Shown here: positions 7,354 to 17,256 of the stretch, piece by piece
How the letters are laid out: each line of letters begins with the position of its first letter
Numbering within the stretch: the first letter of the stretch is position 1
Source: Deltaproteobacteria bacterium
GTDB taxonomy: Bacteria > Myxococcota_A > Polyangia > Polyangiales > Houyiibacteriaceae
DNA length: 64,000 bases
Direction of reading: 5' to 3'
Assembly: GCA_017644045.1 (NCBI GenBank)
Contig: JAEPMI010000009.1
Location: forward strand, 186,001-250,000
Translations under genes and position numbers: made by a program
Notes under the pieces: model-generated
Seen by the model: the letters and a program-made list of their open reading frames with translations, nothing else
What the model was told of the DNA's origin: nothing
Database searches by the model: none

Positions 7354-9063
7354 ATGGAGCGATATGAGTTGACGGTGAACGACGAGGGCGAAGAGGAGCT
7401 TAAGGTTCCTCTCCGCGGCCACTCCGTCGTCGAGCACAACATGTACAACCACGGCACCGCGTTCACCCGCGAGGAGCGACGGGCGCTGGGGATCGAGGGG
7501 CTCCTGCCGTCGCGTGTGCGCACGCTCGAGGACCAGGTCCGTCAGGGCTATGCGCACGTGACCGTCACGCCCGATCCGCTCGAGAAGTACGTCGCTCTCG
7601 CCGACCTCGAGTCTCGGAACGCGACGCTCTACTACCGGGTCATCGTCGAGCACCTCGAGGAGCTCCTGCCGATCGTCTACACGCCGACGGTCGGTCGCGC
7701 GTGCCAGGAGTTCAGCCACCTCTTCCGCCGCGGACGGGGGCTGTGGATCACGCCCGAGCACCGCGGCCGCATCGAGCAGGTGCTCGAGAGCGCGCCCTAC
7801 GCCGACGTGCGTCTCATCGTGATGACCGACAACGAACGCATCCTCGGTCTCGGCGATCAGGGCGCGGGCGGCATGGGCATCCCGGTGGGCAAGCTCGACC
7901 TCTACGTGGTCGGCGCCGGCATCCACCCGACCCAGACGCTCCCGATCAGCTTCGACGTCGGCACCGACAACGCGGAGCTGCTCGAGAACCCCTCGTACGT
8001 CGGCTATCGCCACCCGCGGCTCCGCGGCGAGGAGTACGAGTCGCTGATGGAAGAGCTGGTGACGGCCATCCAGAAGGTCTTCCCGAAGGCGCTGCTGCAG
8101 TGGGAGGACTTCAAGAAGGTGAACGCCTTCGAGCTCCTCGATCGCTACGACGAGAAGATCCTGAGCTTCAACGACGACATCCAGGGCACCGCGGGCATCG
8201 CGGTCGCCGGAGTCGTCGCCGCAGGGCGGATCACCGGGACGCCCATCGAGAAGCAGCGCATCGTGGTGCTCGGCGCCGGCGCGGCCGGGGTCGGGATCAC
8301 GCGGATCCTCCAGGCCGAGCTCGACCGGCTGGCGATGACGGCCGAGCAAGCGGAGCAGGCCATCGCGGTGCTCGACAGCCGCGGCTTGCTGGTCGACACG
8401 CGAGAGTTCGATGACGAGTACAAGAACAAGTTCGCCTGGTCGGCGGAGCACGCACGGTCGCTCGGGCTGAACCCCGACGAGCCCATCGACCTGCTCGCGG
8501 TCGTCCGCGCGTTCAAACCGACCGTGCTGATCGGCACCTCGGGCGTCCCCGAGACCTTCACCGAGGACATCGTTCGGGAGATGGCCAAGCACTGCGAGCG
8601 CCCGGCGATCTTCCCCTTCTCGAACCCGAACGACAACGCCGAGGCCCACCCGGACGACCTGGTCGCGTGGACGGACGGCAAAGCGCTGATCGCCTCGGGC
8701 AGTCCCTTCGACCCGGTCGAATGGAAGGGAGCGACGATCCCCGTCGCGCAGGGCAACAACGTCTACGTCTTCCCGGGCGTCGGTCTCGGCGCCATCGCGA
8801 GCGGCACGAGCCGCGTGGTCGACTCGATGTTCGCGGTGGCCGCCCACGCGATCGGAGACCAGCTCTCGGACGAAGCCGTCGCGGCGGGACACCTCTACCC
8901 GCCGCTCGAGAACCTCCGGGCCATCTCCCGCGAGGTCGCCATCGCGGTCGGCCTGCACGCCATGGAGCTCGGTCTCGCGCCGCAGCAGGATCGGGCGGCC
9001 TTCGAGAAGAAGGTCGACTCGATGATGTGGTACCCGACCTACCCGACGCTGATCCCGAGCTGA
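7354..9063 (+). CDS. maeA: NAD-type malic enzyme
   Basis: 569 residues, close to the 565 of the E. coli enzyme. It decarboxylates malate to pyruvate with reduction of NAD(P), in the cytoplasm. Key blocks: YTPTVGRACQEFS (active-site Tyr), LGLGDQGAGGMGIPVGKLDLY (catalytic Lys), FNDDIQGTAG (metal-binding Asp pair) and the Rossmann loop VLGAGAAGVG. Length and the N-terminal GTAFT..ER segment fit the large NAD-dependent class, but cofactor preference is inferred. It is transcribed away from the SUKH gene and ends in a possible shared hairpin with the convergent lipoprotein gene. Confidence 0.95.
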   Translation: MERYELTVNDEGEEELKVPLRGHSVVEHNMYNHGTAFTREERRALGIEGLLPSRVRTLEDQVRQGYAHVTVTPDPLEKYVALADLESRNATLYYRVIVEHLEELLPIVYTPTVGRACQEFSHLFRRGRGLWITPEHRGRIEQVLESAPYADVRLIVMTDNERILGLGDQGAGGMGIPVGKLDLYVVGAGIHPTQTLPISFDVGTDNAELLENPSYVGYRHPRLRGEEYESLMEELVTAIQKVFPKALLQWEDFKKVNAFELLDRYDEKILSFNDDIQGTAGIAVAGVVAAGRITGTPIEKQRIVVLGAGAAGVGITRILQAELDRLAMTAEQAEQAIAVLDSRGLLVDTREFDDEYKNKFAWSAEHARSLGLNPDEPIDLLAVVRAFKPTVLIGTSGVPETFTEDIVREMAKHCERPAIFPFSNPNDNAEAHPDDLVAWTDGKALIASGSPFDPVEWKGATIPVAQGNNVYVFPGVGLGAIASGTSRVVDSMFAVAAHAIGDQLSDEAVAAGHLYPPLENLRAISREVAIAVGLHAMELGLAPQQDRAAFEKKVDSMMWYPTYPTLIPS

Positions 9064-9096
9064 GCCGAGTGGGGCGACTCCGCCCCGGCCCGGCTC
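9062..9096. terminator. Two-step hairpin between convergent genes
   Basis: Outer arms GAGCCG/CGGCTC enclose an inner perfect stem GGGGCG-ACTC-CGCCCC. It lies exactly between the stops of the malic enzyme and the facing lipoprotein gene, so it could end both transcripts. There is no U-run on either side, so intrinsic termination would be weak. Confidence 0.4.
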
Positions 9097-9979
9097 ACTC
9101 CATCGGGAAGCAGACGCCGTTGTCGAACGTGCGCGCGCCGCCGGTCAGATCGTAGGTGCGCCGGCAGAAGTACCCCTCGGCGGAGCGGCAATCGGCGTCG
9201 GTGGCGCACTCGGTCAGACAGACGCCCTCGCTGCGCTGGGTGTAGTCGCCGTTCGGGAAGCAGACGGCGTCGCCTTCGCAGCCGGTGGTGGGGAAGGAGC
9301 TCTCGAAGTAGAGGTCGTTCGTGTTCCAGCCCGGCGCGAGCTCGCAGCGGACGAGGCAGGTCCCGCCGGTCCAACCCGTCGCGGCTCCGTCGGGGCCGGT
9401 CTCGGGCAGACACCAACCACTGATGCAGTCGTCGTTCTCCGTGCAGCTCTCGCCGGTCAGGCCGCCCTCGGTCGGGACCGTGCCCTCGGCGACGCAGGTC
9501 GCGGCGTACCCGCTGCACTCGGCGCCGGCGCCGCAGGCCTCGTCGCTCGAGCAGAAGCCGGTGCACACGCCGATGCTCTCCTCGGCCGGGTTCAGGTCGC
9601 CCCGTCCGGTGCAGAGGTAACTCTCACGGCAGTCGGTGGAGTTCTGGCAGGCGGGCTCGCAGTGACTCACCCCGTCGCCGTCGAAATCGAGGCAGAAGTT
9701 GTTCACCACGCCGTCGTCGCAGGGGGTCCGGTCGGTGCAGACGATGCTGCAGCTACCGCCGGTGAACCCGTCCGTGCTCGGGCGACACACGGCGTCGGGA
9801 CCGAGACCGGCCTGACACTGAGCGTCGTTCGCGCAGGCGCCGAAGAGCGTCGCCGGTGGAAGCCCGCCGTCGCCCGTACCGGTATCGACGAAGCCGAGGT
9901 CCGGGATGTCGTCGGTCGAGTCGTCGTCGCCGCAGGCGACGAAGAAGAGGGCCGTGAGCACACAGAGGTAGCGATGCAC
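9095..9979 (-). CDS. Cys-rich secreted lipoprotein
   Basis: About 294 residues from the GTG at 9979, which gives a compact lipoprotein signal (HRYLCVLTALFFVAC). An ATG at 10015 would add 12 residues that spoil the signal. The mature protein has an Asp/Gly-rich linker, then repeated Cys motifs of the CxxDxxC, CxxxC and GxCxxxC kind. These resemble the Cys-rich modules seen in many myxobacterial surface proteins. It is divergent from the lipoprotein gene at 10070. No enzymatic motif is seen. Confidence 0.75.
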   Translation of the reverse strand: MHRYLCVLTALFFVACGDDDSTDDIPDLGFVDTGTGDGGLPPATLFGACANDAQCQAGLGPDAVCRPSTDGFTGGSCSIVCTDRTPCDDGVVNNFCLDFDGDGVSHCEPACQNSTDCRESYLCTGRGDLNPAEESIGVCTGFCSSDEACGAGAECSGYAATCVAEGTVPTEGGLTGESCTENDDCISGWCLPETGPDGAATGWTGGTCLVRCELAPGWNTNDLYFESSFPTTGCEGDAVCFPNGDYTQRSEGVCLTECATDADCRSAEGYFCRRTYDLTGGARTFDNGVCFPME

Positions 9980-10069
9980 CGAGCATCCATACCAAAGTTC
10001 CCGGTCCGGGAACATGCCCCGTGAGGGCTGGTGCGAGCCGGGCGATTTCCGCGTATCGTCCCGATCCCG

Positions 10070-11578
10070 ATGCGCTCCATCTTCACTTCCGCCGGTCGCC
10101 TCTCCACCGCCCTCCTGCTCGCGGTCGTCGGCTGCGGCGACGATGACGTCATGCCTGCCGATGGCGGGCCCCTCCCGGACCTCTTCGTGGAGACCGACGG
10201 CGGTCCGCCCGACGGTGGGCCCGTCTACGGCTGCGACGTGGCGACCACGATCGACGGAGTCATGGGAGAGACCGCCGAGGTCACCTTCGACACCTCGATG
10301 ACCGAGGAGCGCCCGCGGGACCTGGGCAACGCCTGTGGCAACACGGGGACCCTGGCCCGCTGGGCTCCCCAGGAGGTCATCGAGTACCGAGTGCCGGGCA
10401 GCGGTCCCGTCTCGGTCACCATCGACACGGACCACCCCGAGACCGACGGCGACTTCGACACGCTGATCCAGGTGCGAGACGAGTGCTCCACCGTGCCGGG
10501 CGCGAGCTTCGCGCTCACCTGCTTCAACGCCCCGCTCGCCTCGGGCGGCGGAGGCCGCGCCGGCGGCGGCGTCATCGCCAACGGTGGCGACACCCTCTTC
10601 ATCGTGGTCACCGGCTTCAGCGATCCCCCCCGCGACTCGGGCGTGGTCGACGAGGGCACCGTGCGGGTCACCATCACCCCCGGCGCGGCGACCGCTCCCG
10701 TGCTCGAGAGCGCGTGGATCGGTCTGACCGATGACTTCCTCTACCAGGTCGAGGGCACCGACGCGGACGGCGACGTCATCGGCGTGCTCTTCAACTTCTA
10801 CGACGCGGACGGCCTGCTCGACATCTATGGCGACGGCACCGCCCTCGCGGAGCAGGACTACTTCCGCGTTCCGTTCGGCGCCGAGACCGGCACCCCCTTC
10901 ACCCAGGACGGCGCGGTGCTCAGCACCGACGTGAACCTCGCCGGCTACCTGCTCTCCGTCGAAGCGACGGAGGCCGACGTGCGCGTGTACGACGCCGCCG
11001 GATCCGTCAGCGATCCGGTGCGCATCCCCATCGTCGAGGCGACCTTCGTCGGTCTCGGCGAAGCGTGCGAGCTGGCGATGCCCTGCCGACCCGAGCTGGC
11101 CTGCGTGGACGGGTTCTGCGAAGCGCCGCCCGCGATCGCCGACGCCTGCGACGGCGCCACTTCGGTCACGGTGCCGGACTTCACCGACGAGGTGACGGTC
11201 ACGGTCACCGGCGACATCCCCTCGGGCATGGGCGACTTCCGCCCGACGGTGGACTGCGTGGCGAACCACGACGCGGCGACCGCGGGCGCGGAGGTACTCT
11301 TCGCGGTCCCGCTGCCCACCGGAAGCTTCGATCTCTCCGCGACGACCGACCTCGACGGCACCGGCGAGACCGACACGATCCTCTACCTGCGGACGACCTG
11401 TGCCGAGCGGGCGAGCGAGGCGGCCTGCAACGACGACACCGTCATGTTCCGCAGCGAGATCTCGGCGACCGAGCTCGCGGGTGACTCCACGGTCTACCTC
11501 TTCGTCGAGCAGTACGGTGGGCTCGCGTCGGGCACCGCGCCCGTCGAGATGGAGATCACCCTGACTCGCCGGCCCTGA
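10070..11578 (+). CDS. Secreted lipoprotein with beta-sandwich-like domains
   Basis: 502 residues from the ATG that directly precedes the signal (MRSIFTSAGRLSTALLLAVVGC, lipobox VVGC). A Gly/Asp/Pro linker follows, then two domains resembling each other: one (about 60-200) and another at the C-terminus (about 365-500). Each has a Cys pair and the pattern seen in pre-peptidase/CUB-like bundles (DFDTLIQVRDEC; GETDTILYLRTTC). The middle (about 205-330) resembles a cadherin or Ig-like strand set. No catalytic site is visible; it is likely a surface-binding protein. Its 3' end overlaps the convergent transporter gene by 23 bases. Confidence 0.75.
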   Translation: MRSIFTSAGRLSTALLLAVVGCGDDDVMPADGGPLPDLFVETDGGPPDGGPVYGCDVATTIDGVMGETAEVTFDTSMTEERPRDLGNACGNTGTLARWAPQEVIEYRVPGSGPVSVTIDTDHPETDGDFDTLIQVRDECSTVPGASFALTCFNAPLASGGGGRAGGGVIANGGDTLFIVVTGFSDPPRDSGVVDEGTVRVTITPGAATAPVLESAWIGLTDDFLYQVEGTDADGDVIGVLFNFYDADGLLDIYGDGTALAEQDYFRVPFGAETGTPFTQDGAVLSTDVNLAGYLLSVEATEADVRVYDAAGSVSDPVRIPIVEATFVGLGEACELAMPCRPELACVDGFCEAPPAIADACDGATSVTVPDFTDEVTVTVTGDIPSGMGDFRPTVDCVANHDAATAGAEVLFAVPLPTGSFDLSATTDLDGTGETDTILYLRTTCAERASEAACNDDTVMFRSEISATELAGDSTVYLFVEQYGGLASGTAPVEMEITLTRRP

Positions 11579-12509
11579 GCCCCCGCCGGGCCTTGGCCGC
11601 GGCGATGGGCAAGAGCACGCCCGCGAGGATCAGCCCCGCGCCGGCGAGCTCGGTCCCCGTCGGCAGCTGGCCGAGCCAGGCGATCTCGAGCGCGAACGCG
11701 AACACCGGCGAGAGCAGGGTGATCAGCTTGGTTCGCGCGGCGCTGATGTGGCGGGTGGCGAACATCAAGCACAGCCGGCTCGCGAAGGGCCCGCACGCCG
11801 CAGCGAGCGCGGTGGTCCACCATACGGACGTGGGGATCTGACCGAAGACTCCCTGCGGCAGGAGCCATGCGCTCATCGCGGCGACCGCCAAGACCAGGCG
11901 CAGCACGTTGACCCGCACGGGGTCGATCGTTCGGATCACCTTGCGGGTGTAGAGCAGCATCCCGCCGAAGCTCACGGACGCCAGCCCCGCGAACGCGAGC
12001 CCCTTGGCGCTGACCGCGGCCACGCCCGAATGGAGGCCACCGAGGAGCGCGAAGCCGGCGAGCGCGAAGCCGGCTCCGACGAAGAAGCGGCCGGTGAGCT
12101 TCTCGCCCAGGAGCAGCCAGCCCCCGACCCCGACCACGAAAATCTGAGTCTGCATCACGGTGCTGGTGAGACCGGGGTCCAACTCCTGGAGCGCGCCGGC
12201 GACGCCGACGTTGCCGAGAATGGTCAGCACTCCGAGCACGATCGACGCACGGATCGTGATCGAGCTCGGCCGCGCGACCCGGCCTCGCGCGCGGGCGAGC
12301 GCCAGCGCGCCGTTGAAGATGGCGGACCACCCGAGCATGGCCAGCACGGCCGCGGCTCGGGGCGCCTCGGCGTTCGACGCGCGGAAAGCGAGCAAGAACA
12401 CGGCCGCGAAGAGCGCCGAGACGAGCGCGAGGACATCGCCTCGGCGCGGAGAGGTCTCGTCGGGGGCGCTCACCGCCCTTCCCTGGGACCGTTCGACGCC
12501 ATCCGCCAC
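11556..12509 (-). CDS. EamA-family (DMT) transporter
   Basis: 317 residues with about ten hydrophobic helices arranged as two homologous five-helix halves, the usual EamA/RhaT layout. Conserved features include the end of the first half (ETxxG-type replaced by LLGEKLTG) and the PVFAFALEIAWLGQLPTGTELAGAGLILAGV C-terminal repeat. It probably exports or exchanges small metabolites, substrate unknown. It is divergent from the metallophosphoesterase gene, with about 90 bases for both promoters. Confidence 0.9.
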   Translation of the reverse strand: MADGVERSQGRAVSAPDETSPRRGDVLALVSALFAAVFLLAFRASNAEAPRAAAVLAMLGWSAIFNGALALARARGRVARPSSITIRASIVLGVLTILGNVGVAGALQELDPGLTSTVMQTQIFVVGVGGWLLLGEKLTGRFFVGAGFALAGFALLGGLHSGVAAVSAKGLAFAGLASVSFGGMLLYTRKVIRTIDPVRVNVLRLVLAVAAMSAWLLPQGVFGQIPTSVWWTTALAAACGPFASRLCLMFATRHISAARTKLITLLSPVFAFALEIAWLGQLPTGTELAGAGLILAGVLLPIAAAKARRGLRAGESG

Positions 12510-12600
12510 CCGGCGACCGCGATTCCCGGCACCCGCCGCGAGTCGCCACCGAAAGCGATCCGTGTCAGAGCCGGGAGTGGTGACGCTCCCCGACCCCTCG

Positions 12601-13833
12601 ATGATCCAGCCGTGGTTCCTGCTCGCGCTCTTCGTCGTGACGCTGGCGCTGGTCTGGAAGCGGAGCGTGTTCTACCGGCGCTTCGTCGGCGTGCTGATGG
12701 GCATCCTCTGCCTGATCTGGTGGGGCCTCGCCGCGCAGCTCCAGCCGATCGGCGGGTGGCTCTTCATCGCCTTCGAGATCCTGGTCGCGTTCCACTTCGT
12801 GCAGCTCGTGCACGCGCGGCTCCGTGGCGTCGCCTATCGCGCCTTCCTGACCATCCCGGCTCAGTGGTTCATGGCGTCGACGGTGCTCGCGCTGCCCTTT
12901 TCGGTGTCCGCCGCCGTCGGTCATCCGAGCGACGGGTTCATCATCGCCTACGTGGTCGGCGCCTTCGGAGTGGTTCAGTCGCTGACCGCGATCCCGGAGA
13001 CGGTCGATCTGGTCCTGGACCGCTTGGACCGAGGTCCGCTGAAGCCGGTATCGATGAAGGCGCTCCGCAAGCCGCGTCGCGACGTGGAGCACGCCGGTCG
13101 CTCCGTCGTGCCGGACGGACCGCGACCGCTGCGGATCGTGCAGCTGACCGATCCCCACCTCGGCCCCTTCATGTCGCCTGAGCAGCTCGCGGGCTTCTGC
13201 CAGCGAGCGGTCGACCGCGATCCCGATCTTGTGCTCATCACCGGCGACCTGCTCACGATGGAGTCGCACGACGCGGCCGACGCGGTCGCCGCGGCCTTCT
13301 CGCCGCTGAAGGCGCTCGAGGGTCGCGTCTTCGCCTGCCACGGCAACCACGACCACGAAGACCGCGAGACCGTTCGCGAGGGGCTCGAGCGCAACGGGAT
13401 CCGGCTGCTGGTCGACGAGTGGGCCCGGGTCGAGACGCGGGCGGGAACGGTCGACGTGATCGGCGCCGAGTACCACTGGAAGGATCGTGACGAACGGCTC
13501 GCGGCGCTCTTCGAAGGCCGCGAGGACGACGGCACGCCGCGCATCCTGCTGCTCCACAACCCGAACCACGTGAAGCACCTGCCGGAGGGCGAGACCGATC
13601 TGATCCTCTGCGGTCACACCCATGGCGGCCAGGTCGGCCTGCTCTCCATCGGCTCCGATTGGACCTTCGTGCGGGGGTTCACGTCCATCCCCGACCACGG
13701 GCTCTGGGTGCGCGGCCGCGACCGTGTCTACGTGCACCGCGGCACCGGCCACTACGGCTTTCCGCTCCGCGTGGGCGTACCCCGCGAGGAGTCGATGTTG
13801 CGCGTGACCTTCGCCGACCGCCAGCCCGGCTGA
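12601..13833 (+). CDS. Membrane-anchored metallophosphoesterase
   Basis: 410 residues. The first 150 contain about four or five transmembrane helices. The calcineurin-like phosphoesterase domain follows (about 175-400) with all metal motifs: DPHLG, GDLL, GNHDHE, and the C-terminal GHTHGGQ. This layout matches the YkuE-like group, whose members act on phospholipid or nucleotide headgroups at the membrane; the substrate is not known here. The ATG at 12601 was chosen; a GTG about 20 bases upstream is an alternative. Confidence 0.9.
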   Translation: MIQPWFLLALFVVTLALVWKRSVFYRRFVGVLMGILCLIWWGLAAQLQPIGGWLFIAFEILVAFHFVQLVHARLRGVAYRAFLTIPAQWFMASTVLALPFSVSAAVGHPSDGFIIAYVVGAFGVVQSLTAIPETVDLVLDRLDRGPLKPVSMKALRKPRRDVEHAGRSVVPDGPRPLRIVQLTDPHLGPFMSPEQLAGFCQRAVDRDPDLVLITGDLLTMESHDAADAVAAAFSPLKALEGRVFACHGNHDHEDRETVREGLERNGIRLLVDEWARVETRAGTVDVIGAEYHWKDRDERLAALFEGREDDGTPRILLLHNPNHVKHLPEGETDLILCGHTHGGQVGLLSIGSDWTFVRGFTSIPDHGLWVRGRDRVYVHRGTGHYGFPLRVGVPREESMLRVTFADRQPG

Positions 13834-13840
13834 GCCGAGC

Positions 13841-14824
13841 TCAGAAGGTCAGCGTGAAGTCGAGCGAGTGACCGATCTTCGCGGAGAACTGCTGTACCGA
13901 CTTCGCGGCCATCTTCTCGCTGAGGGGCACGGGGATCAGGTCGGTGATCATCGCGAGGCTCGGGGTCTCGCCGTCGAAGGTGGGCAGGAGCCCGGGCGGG
14001 TCGTAATCGACGGCGGCCTCCAGCTTCCCGAACGACTCGAGCAGGTCGTAGAGATCGCGAAAGAGGATGAACGCCGTGTCGTTCGCGTGGGTGACCCAGT
14101 TGGCGACCGGCAGGAAGTCGATGAGGTGGATCAGCTGGTAGTTGAGCTGGATCCAGAAGTCCTCGCCGCTGAGCGACATCGGCTCGTTGTCGATGACCCG
14201 ATGGAAGTCGATGCGCTTCAGCGAGTCGATCCGGTGGGCGTTCGCGCGGAGCTCGGCGCGGAGGCGCAGGTCGTAGAGCAGCCGCAAGATGGAGGGGAAC
14301 GCCGCGATGTGCGCCCACTCGAAGTCGGTGAGGTGCTCCTTCAGCGCCGGGATCTTCTTCGCTTCCATGGCGAAGGTGTTGGTCCCCGTGCCGAGGATCG
14401 AGTGGAGCAGCGAGACCAGCGGCGACTGCTCCGGGTAGTGGTGGACGTTGTACTCGAAGCAGAAGTAGAGGTGGTCGAGGAACGAGCCGTCCGCGTGCTC
14501 GACGTCGAAGTCGCACTCGTCGACGAGGAACTGGATGAGCTTCGGGTCCACCTCGGGGAGCGGGTGGCGGGCACGCGCCTTCTGGTAGCGCGCCTCGACC
14601 CGCTCGGCGGCGGCGGGCTTCCAGTGCGGCTCCTTGCCGACCCGGGAGCGCATCACGAAGCGAGCGGCCTTGCCCTCGAGGGTCTGGAAGATGGTCCGGT
14701 CCAGGTCGAAGTTGGGGATCGGGCGAATCTCGACCTTTCCGCGGTAGTCCTTGGCGCGCCCGGAGGCGATGGCGGCCTTTCGGAGGATGCTCGGGTCGGG
14801 ACGAACGGCGGCGCTCTGCTTCAT
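13841..14824 (-). CDS. Conserved hypothetical protein, helical
   Basis: 327 residues from the ATG giving MKQSAAV. No signal peptide or clear transmembrane segment. It is rich in His, Tyr and Trp in the middle (LYFCFEYNVHHYPEQSP; QLNYQLIHLIDFLP), consistent with a mostly helical soluble fold. The pattern of several His/Asp within helices could suggest metal or cofactor binding, but no family is recognised. It stops 8 bases after the convergent metallophosphoesterase gene. Confidence 0.6.
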   Translation of the reverse strand: MKQSAAVRPDPSILRKAAIASGRAKDYRGKVEIRPIPNFDLDRTIFQTLEGKAARFVMRSRVGKEPHWKPAAAERVEARYQKARARHPLPEVDPKLIQFLVDECDFDVEHADGSFLDHLYFCFEYNVHHYPEQSPLVSLLHSILGTGTNTFAMEAKKIPALKEHLTDFEWAHIAAFPSILRLLYDLRLRAELRANAHRIDSLKRIDFHRVIDNEPMSLSGEDFWIQLNYQLIHLIDFLPVANWVTHANDTAFILFRDLYDLLESFGKLEAAVDYDPPGLLPTFDGETPSLAMITDLIPVPLSEKMAAKSVQQFSAKIGHSLDFTLTF

Positions 14825-14910
14825 GGCCGATCGGTTAGCACAGCCCGGTGCCGGCCGGGAGTCGGCGCCGTCGGGCGGCGTGCGACGCCCGCATGGGTCA
14901 GGGTCGGACC

Positions 14911-15408
14911 ATGACCGTGCTTCGAACGGAGCGGCTGGTGCTCCGACCGGCACGCTGGAGCGACCTCGAGCCGCTGCACCAGATCTTCACCGACCCGCAG
15001 GTGATGCGCTTCTGGTCGCGGCCGCCGCACACCGAGCTCGAGCAGACCCGGGAGTGGCTGGGCTCGATGATCGAGTCGCCAGCGGAGACGAGCGCGGACT
15101 TCATCATCGAGCTCGAAGGCGAGACCATCGGGAAGGCAGGCTTCTACCGGTTCCCCGAGGTCGGCTTCATCCTGGCGCGCGAGCACTGGCGAAAGGGCTA
15201 CGCCCACGAAGCGTTGAGCGCGGTGCTGGACCACGTGTTCGAGACCCGGCGCGTGGACGCGGCGGTCGCCGACGTGGACCCGCGGAACGATGCGAGCCTC
15301 GGGCTGCTGAAGAAGCTCGGCTTCGTGGAGACGGGGCGCGCCGAGAAGACGTGGGAGATCGGCGGCGTGTGGGCCGACAGCGTGTACCTGCGGCTCGAGC
15401 GCCGCTGA
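14911..15408 (+). CDS. GNAT N-acetyltransferase (RimJ/RimL type)
   Basis: 165 residues starting MTVLRTERLVLRP, the hallmark start of this subfamily. Acetyl-CoA binding segment is EHWRKGYAHEALSAV (R/Q-x-x-G-x-A-like) and the C-terminal block DPRNDASLGLLKKLGF is standard. It transfers acetyl from acetyl-CoA to an amino group of a protein or small molecule, target unknown. It is divergent from the hypothetical gene upstream. Confidence 0.9.
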   Translation: MTVLRTERLVLRPARWSDLEPLHQIFTDPQVMRFWSRPPHTELEQTREWLGSMIESPAETSADFIIELEGETIGKAGFYRFPEVGFILAREHWRKGYAHEALSAVLDHVFETRRVDAAVADVDPRNDASLGLLKKLGFVETGRAEKTWEIGGVWADSVYLRLERR

Positions 15409-15412
15409 TCCG

Positions 15413-17256
15413 CTACGGAATCTCGATGCACATCTCGAGGTAGCGGTCACCGGTCGGGTAGCTGGCCGAGTCCTGCGCCCGGTCCACCCACTCGCTCCCC
15501 GACGAGCTCAGGTTCCAGTCGCGCCGGTAGAGCAGGTCGTAGGTCCCCGGCGGCAGCCGCGCCCCGATCGTGTCCGACCCCGAGCCGAGGTTCGCCCCGC
15601 TCACGTAGTCCACCCAGTGGATCGTGTGCCGCGTTCCCGTGTCCCGCGCGACCAGCGAGAGCTGCGGCTCCCCGTAGTTGTACGCGTCCACGTCCATGGC
15701 CGGCAGTGGCTCTCCGCCGAGCGTGACGGTCCCTGCGATGGCGCGGCCGGGGATGTCCACGTTCAGCGTGTTCGCCCCCGCCGTGAGCACGATGCCCTCG
15801 ACCAGGATCCGGTCACCGGTCGGGTAGCTCGCCGAGTCCTGCGCGCGGTCCACCCACTCGCTCCCCGACGAGCTCAGATTCCAGTCCCGCCGGTAGAGCA
15901 GGTCGTAGGTTCCGGGCGGCAGCCGCGCCCCGATCGTGTCCGACCCCGAGCCGAGGTTCGCGCCGCTCACGTAGTCCACCCAGTGGATCGTGTGCCGCGT
16001 CCCCGTGTCCCGCGCGACCAGCGAGAGCTGCGGCTCCCCGTAGTTGTAGGCGTCCACGTCCATCGCCGGCAGCGCACCGCCGTCCAGCGTCACCGTGCCC
16101 GAGACCGTGGCCACCGGGATGTCCACGTCGAGCACGTTCGCCCCCGCCGTGAGCACGATGCCCTCGACCAGGATCCGGTCGCCGGTCGGGTAGCTCGCCG
16201 AATCCTGCGCTCGGTCCACCCACTCGCTCCCCGACGAGCTCAGGTTCCAGTCCCGCCGATAGAGCAGGTCGTAGGTCCCCGGCGGCAGCCGCGCGCCGAT
16301 CGTGTCCGAGCCCGAGCCGAGGTTCGCCCCGCTGACGTAGTCCACCCAGTGGATCGTGTGCCGCGTGCCCGTGTCCCGCGCGACCAGCGAGAGCTGCGGC
16401 TCCCCGTAGTTGTACGCGTCCACGTCCATCGCCGGCAGCGCACCTCCGTCCAGCGTCACCATGCCCGAGACCGTCGCCACCGGGATGTCCACGTCGAGCA
16501 CGTTCGCCCCCGCCGTGAGCACGATGCCCGCCTGCAGGATGCGATCGCCGGTCGGGTAGCTGGCGCTGTCCTGTGCCACGTCGACCCACTCACTCCCCGA
16601 CGAGCTCCGGTTCCAGTCCCGCCGGTAGAGCAGGTCGTAGGTCCCCGGCGGCAGCCGCGCGCCGATCGTGTCCGACCCCGAACCGAGGTTCGCGCCGCTC
16701 ACGTAGTCCACCCAGTGGATCGTGTGCCGCGTCCCCGTGTCCCGCGCGACGAGCGAGAGCTGCGGCTCCCCGTAGTTGTACGCGTCGACGTCCATCGCCG
16801 GCAGCGCACCTCCATCGAGCGTCACCGTGCCCGTGATCGTCGCCACCGGGATGTCCACGTCGAGCACGTTCGCGCCGGGACCGATGACCACGTCGGTGCG
16901 GAGCAGCCGGTCACCGGTCGGGTAGCTCGCCGAGTCCTGCGCCCGGTCCACCCACTCGCTCCCCGACGAGCTCCGGTTCCAGTCGCGCCGATAGAGCAGG
17001 TCGTAGATCCCCGGCACGACCCGCGCGCCGATCGTGTCCGACCCCGAGCCGAGGTTCGCCCCGCTCACGTAGTCCACCCAGTGGATCGTGTGCCGCGTCC
17101 CCGTGTCCCGCGCGACCAGCGAGAGCTGCGGCTCCCCGTAGTTGTACGCGTCCACGTCCATCGCCGGCAGCGCACCTCCGTCCAGCGTCACCGTGCCCGT
17201 GATCGTCGCGATGGGGATGTCGATGGTCGACTCGAGCACACCCGGGCTGTCGCACG
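15413..17256 (-). repeat. Five tandem 366-bp coding repeats
   Basis: The same landmark (TCACGTAGTC, or TGACGTAGTC in the third copy) recurs at 15601, 15967, 16333, 16699 and 17065, spacing exactly 366 bases each time. Long stretches are nearly identical at DNA level, including synonymous positions, which implies recent duplication or ongoing gene conversion. The array is a likely site of copy-number change. Confidence 0.9.

Noticed and set aside
12160-12600. N-terminal extension of the metallophosphoesterase
   Set aside because: It runs antisense through the EamA transporter gene; the ATG at 12601 directly precedes the first membrane helix.
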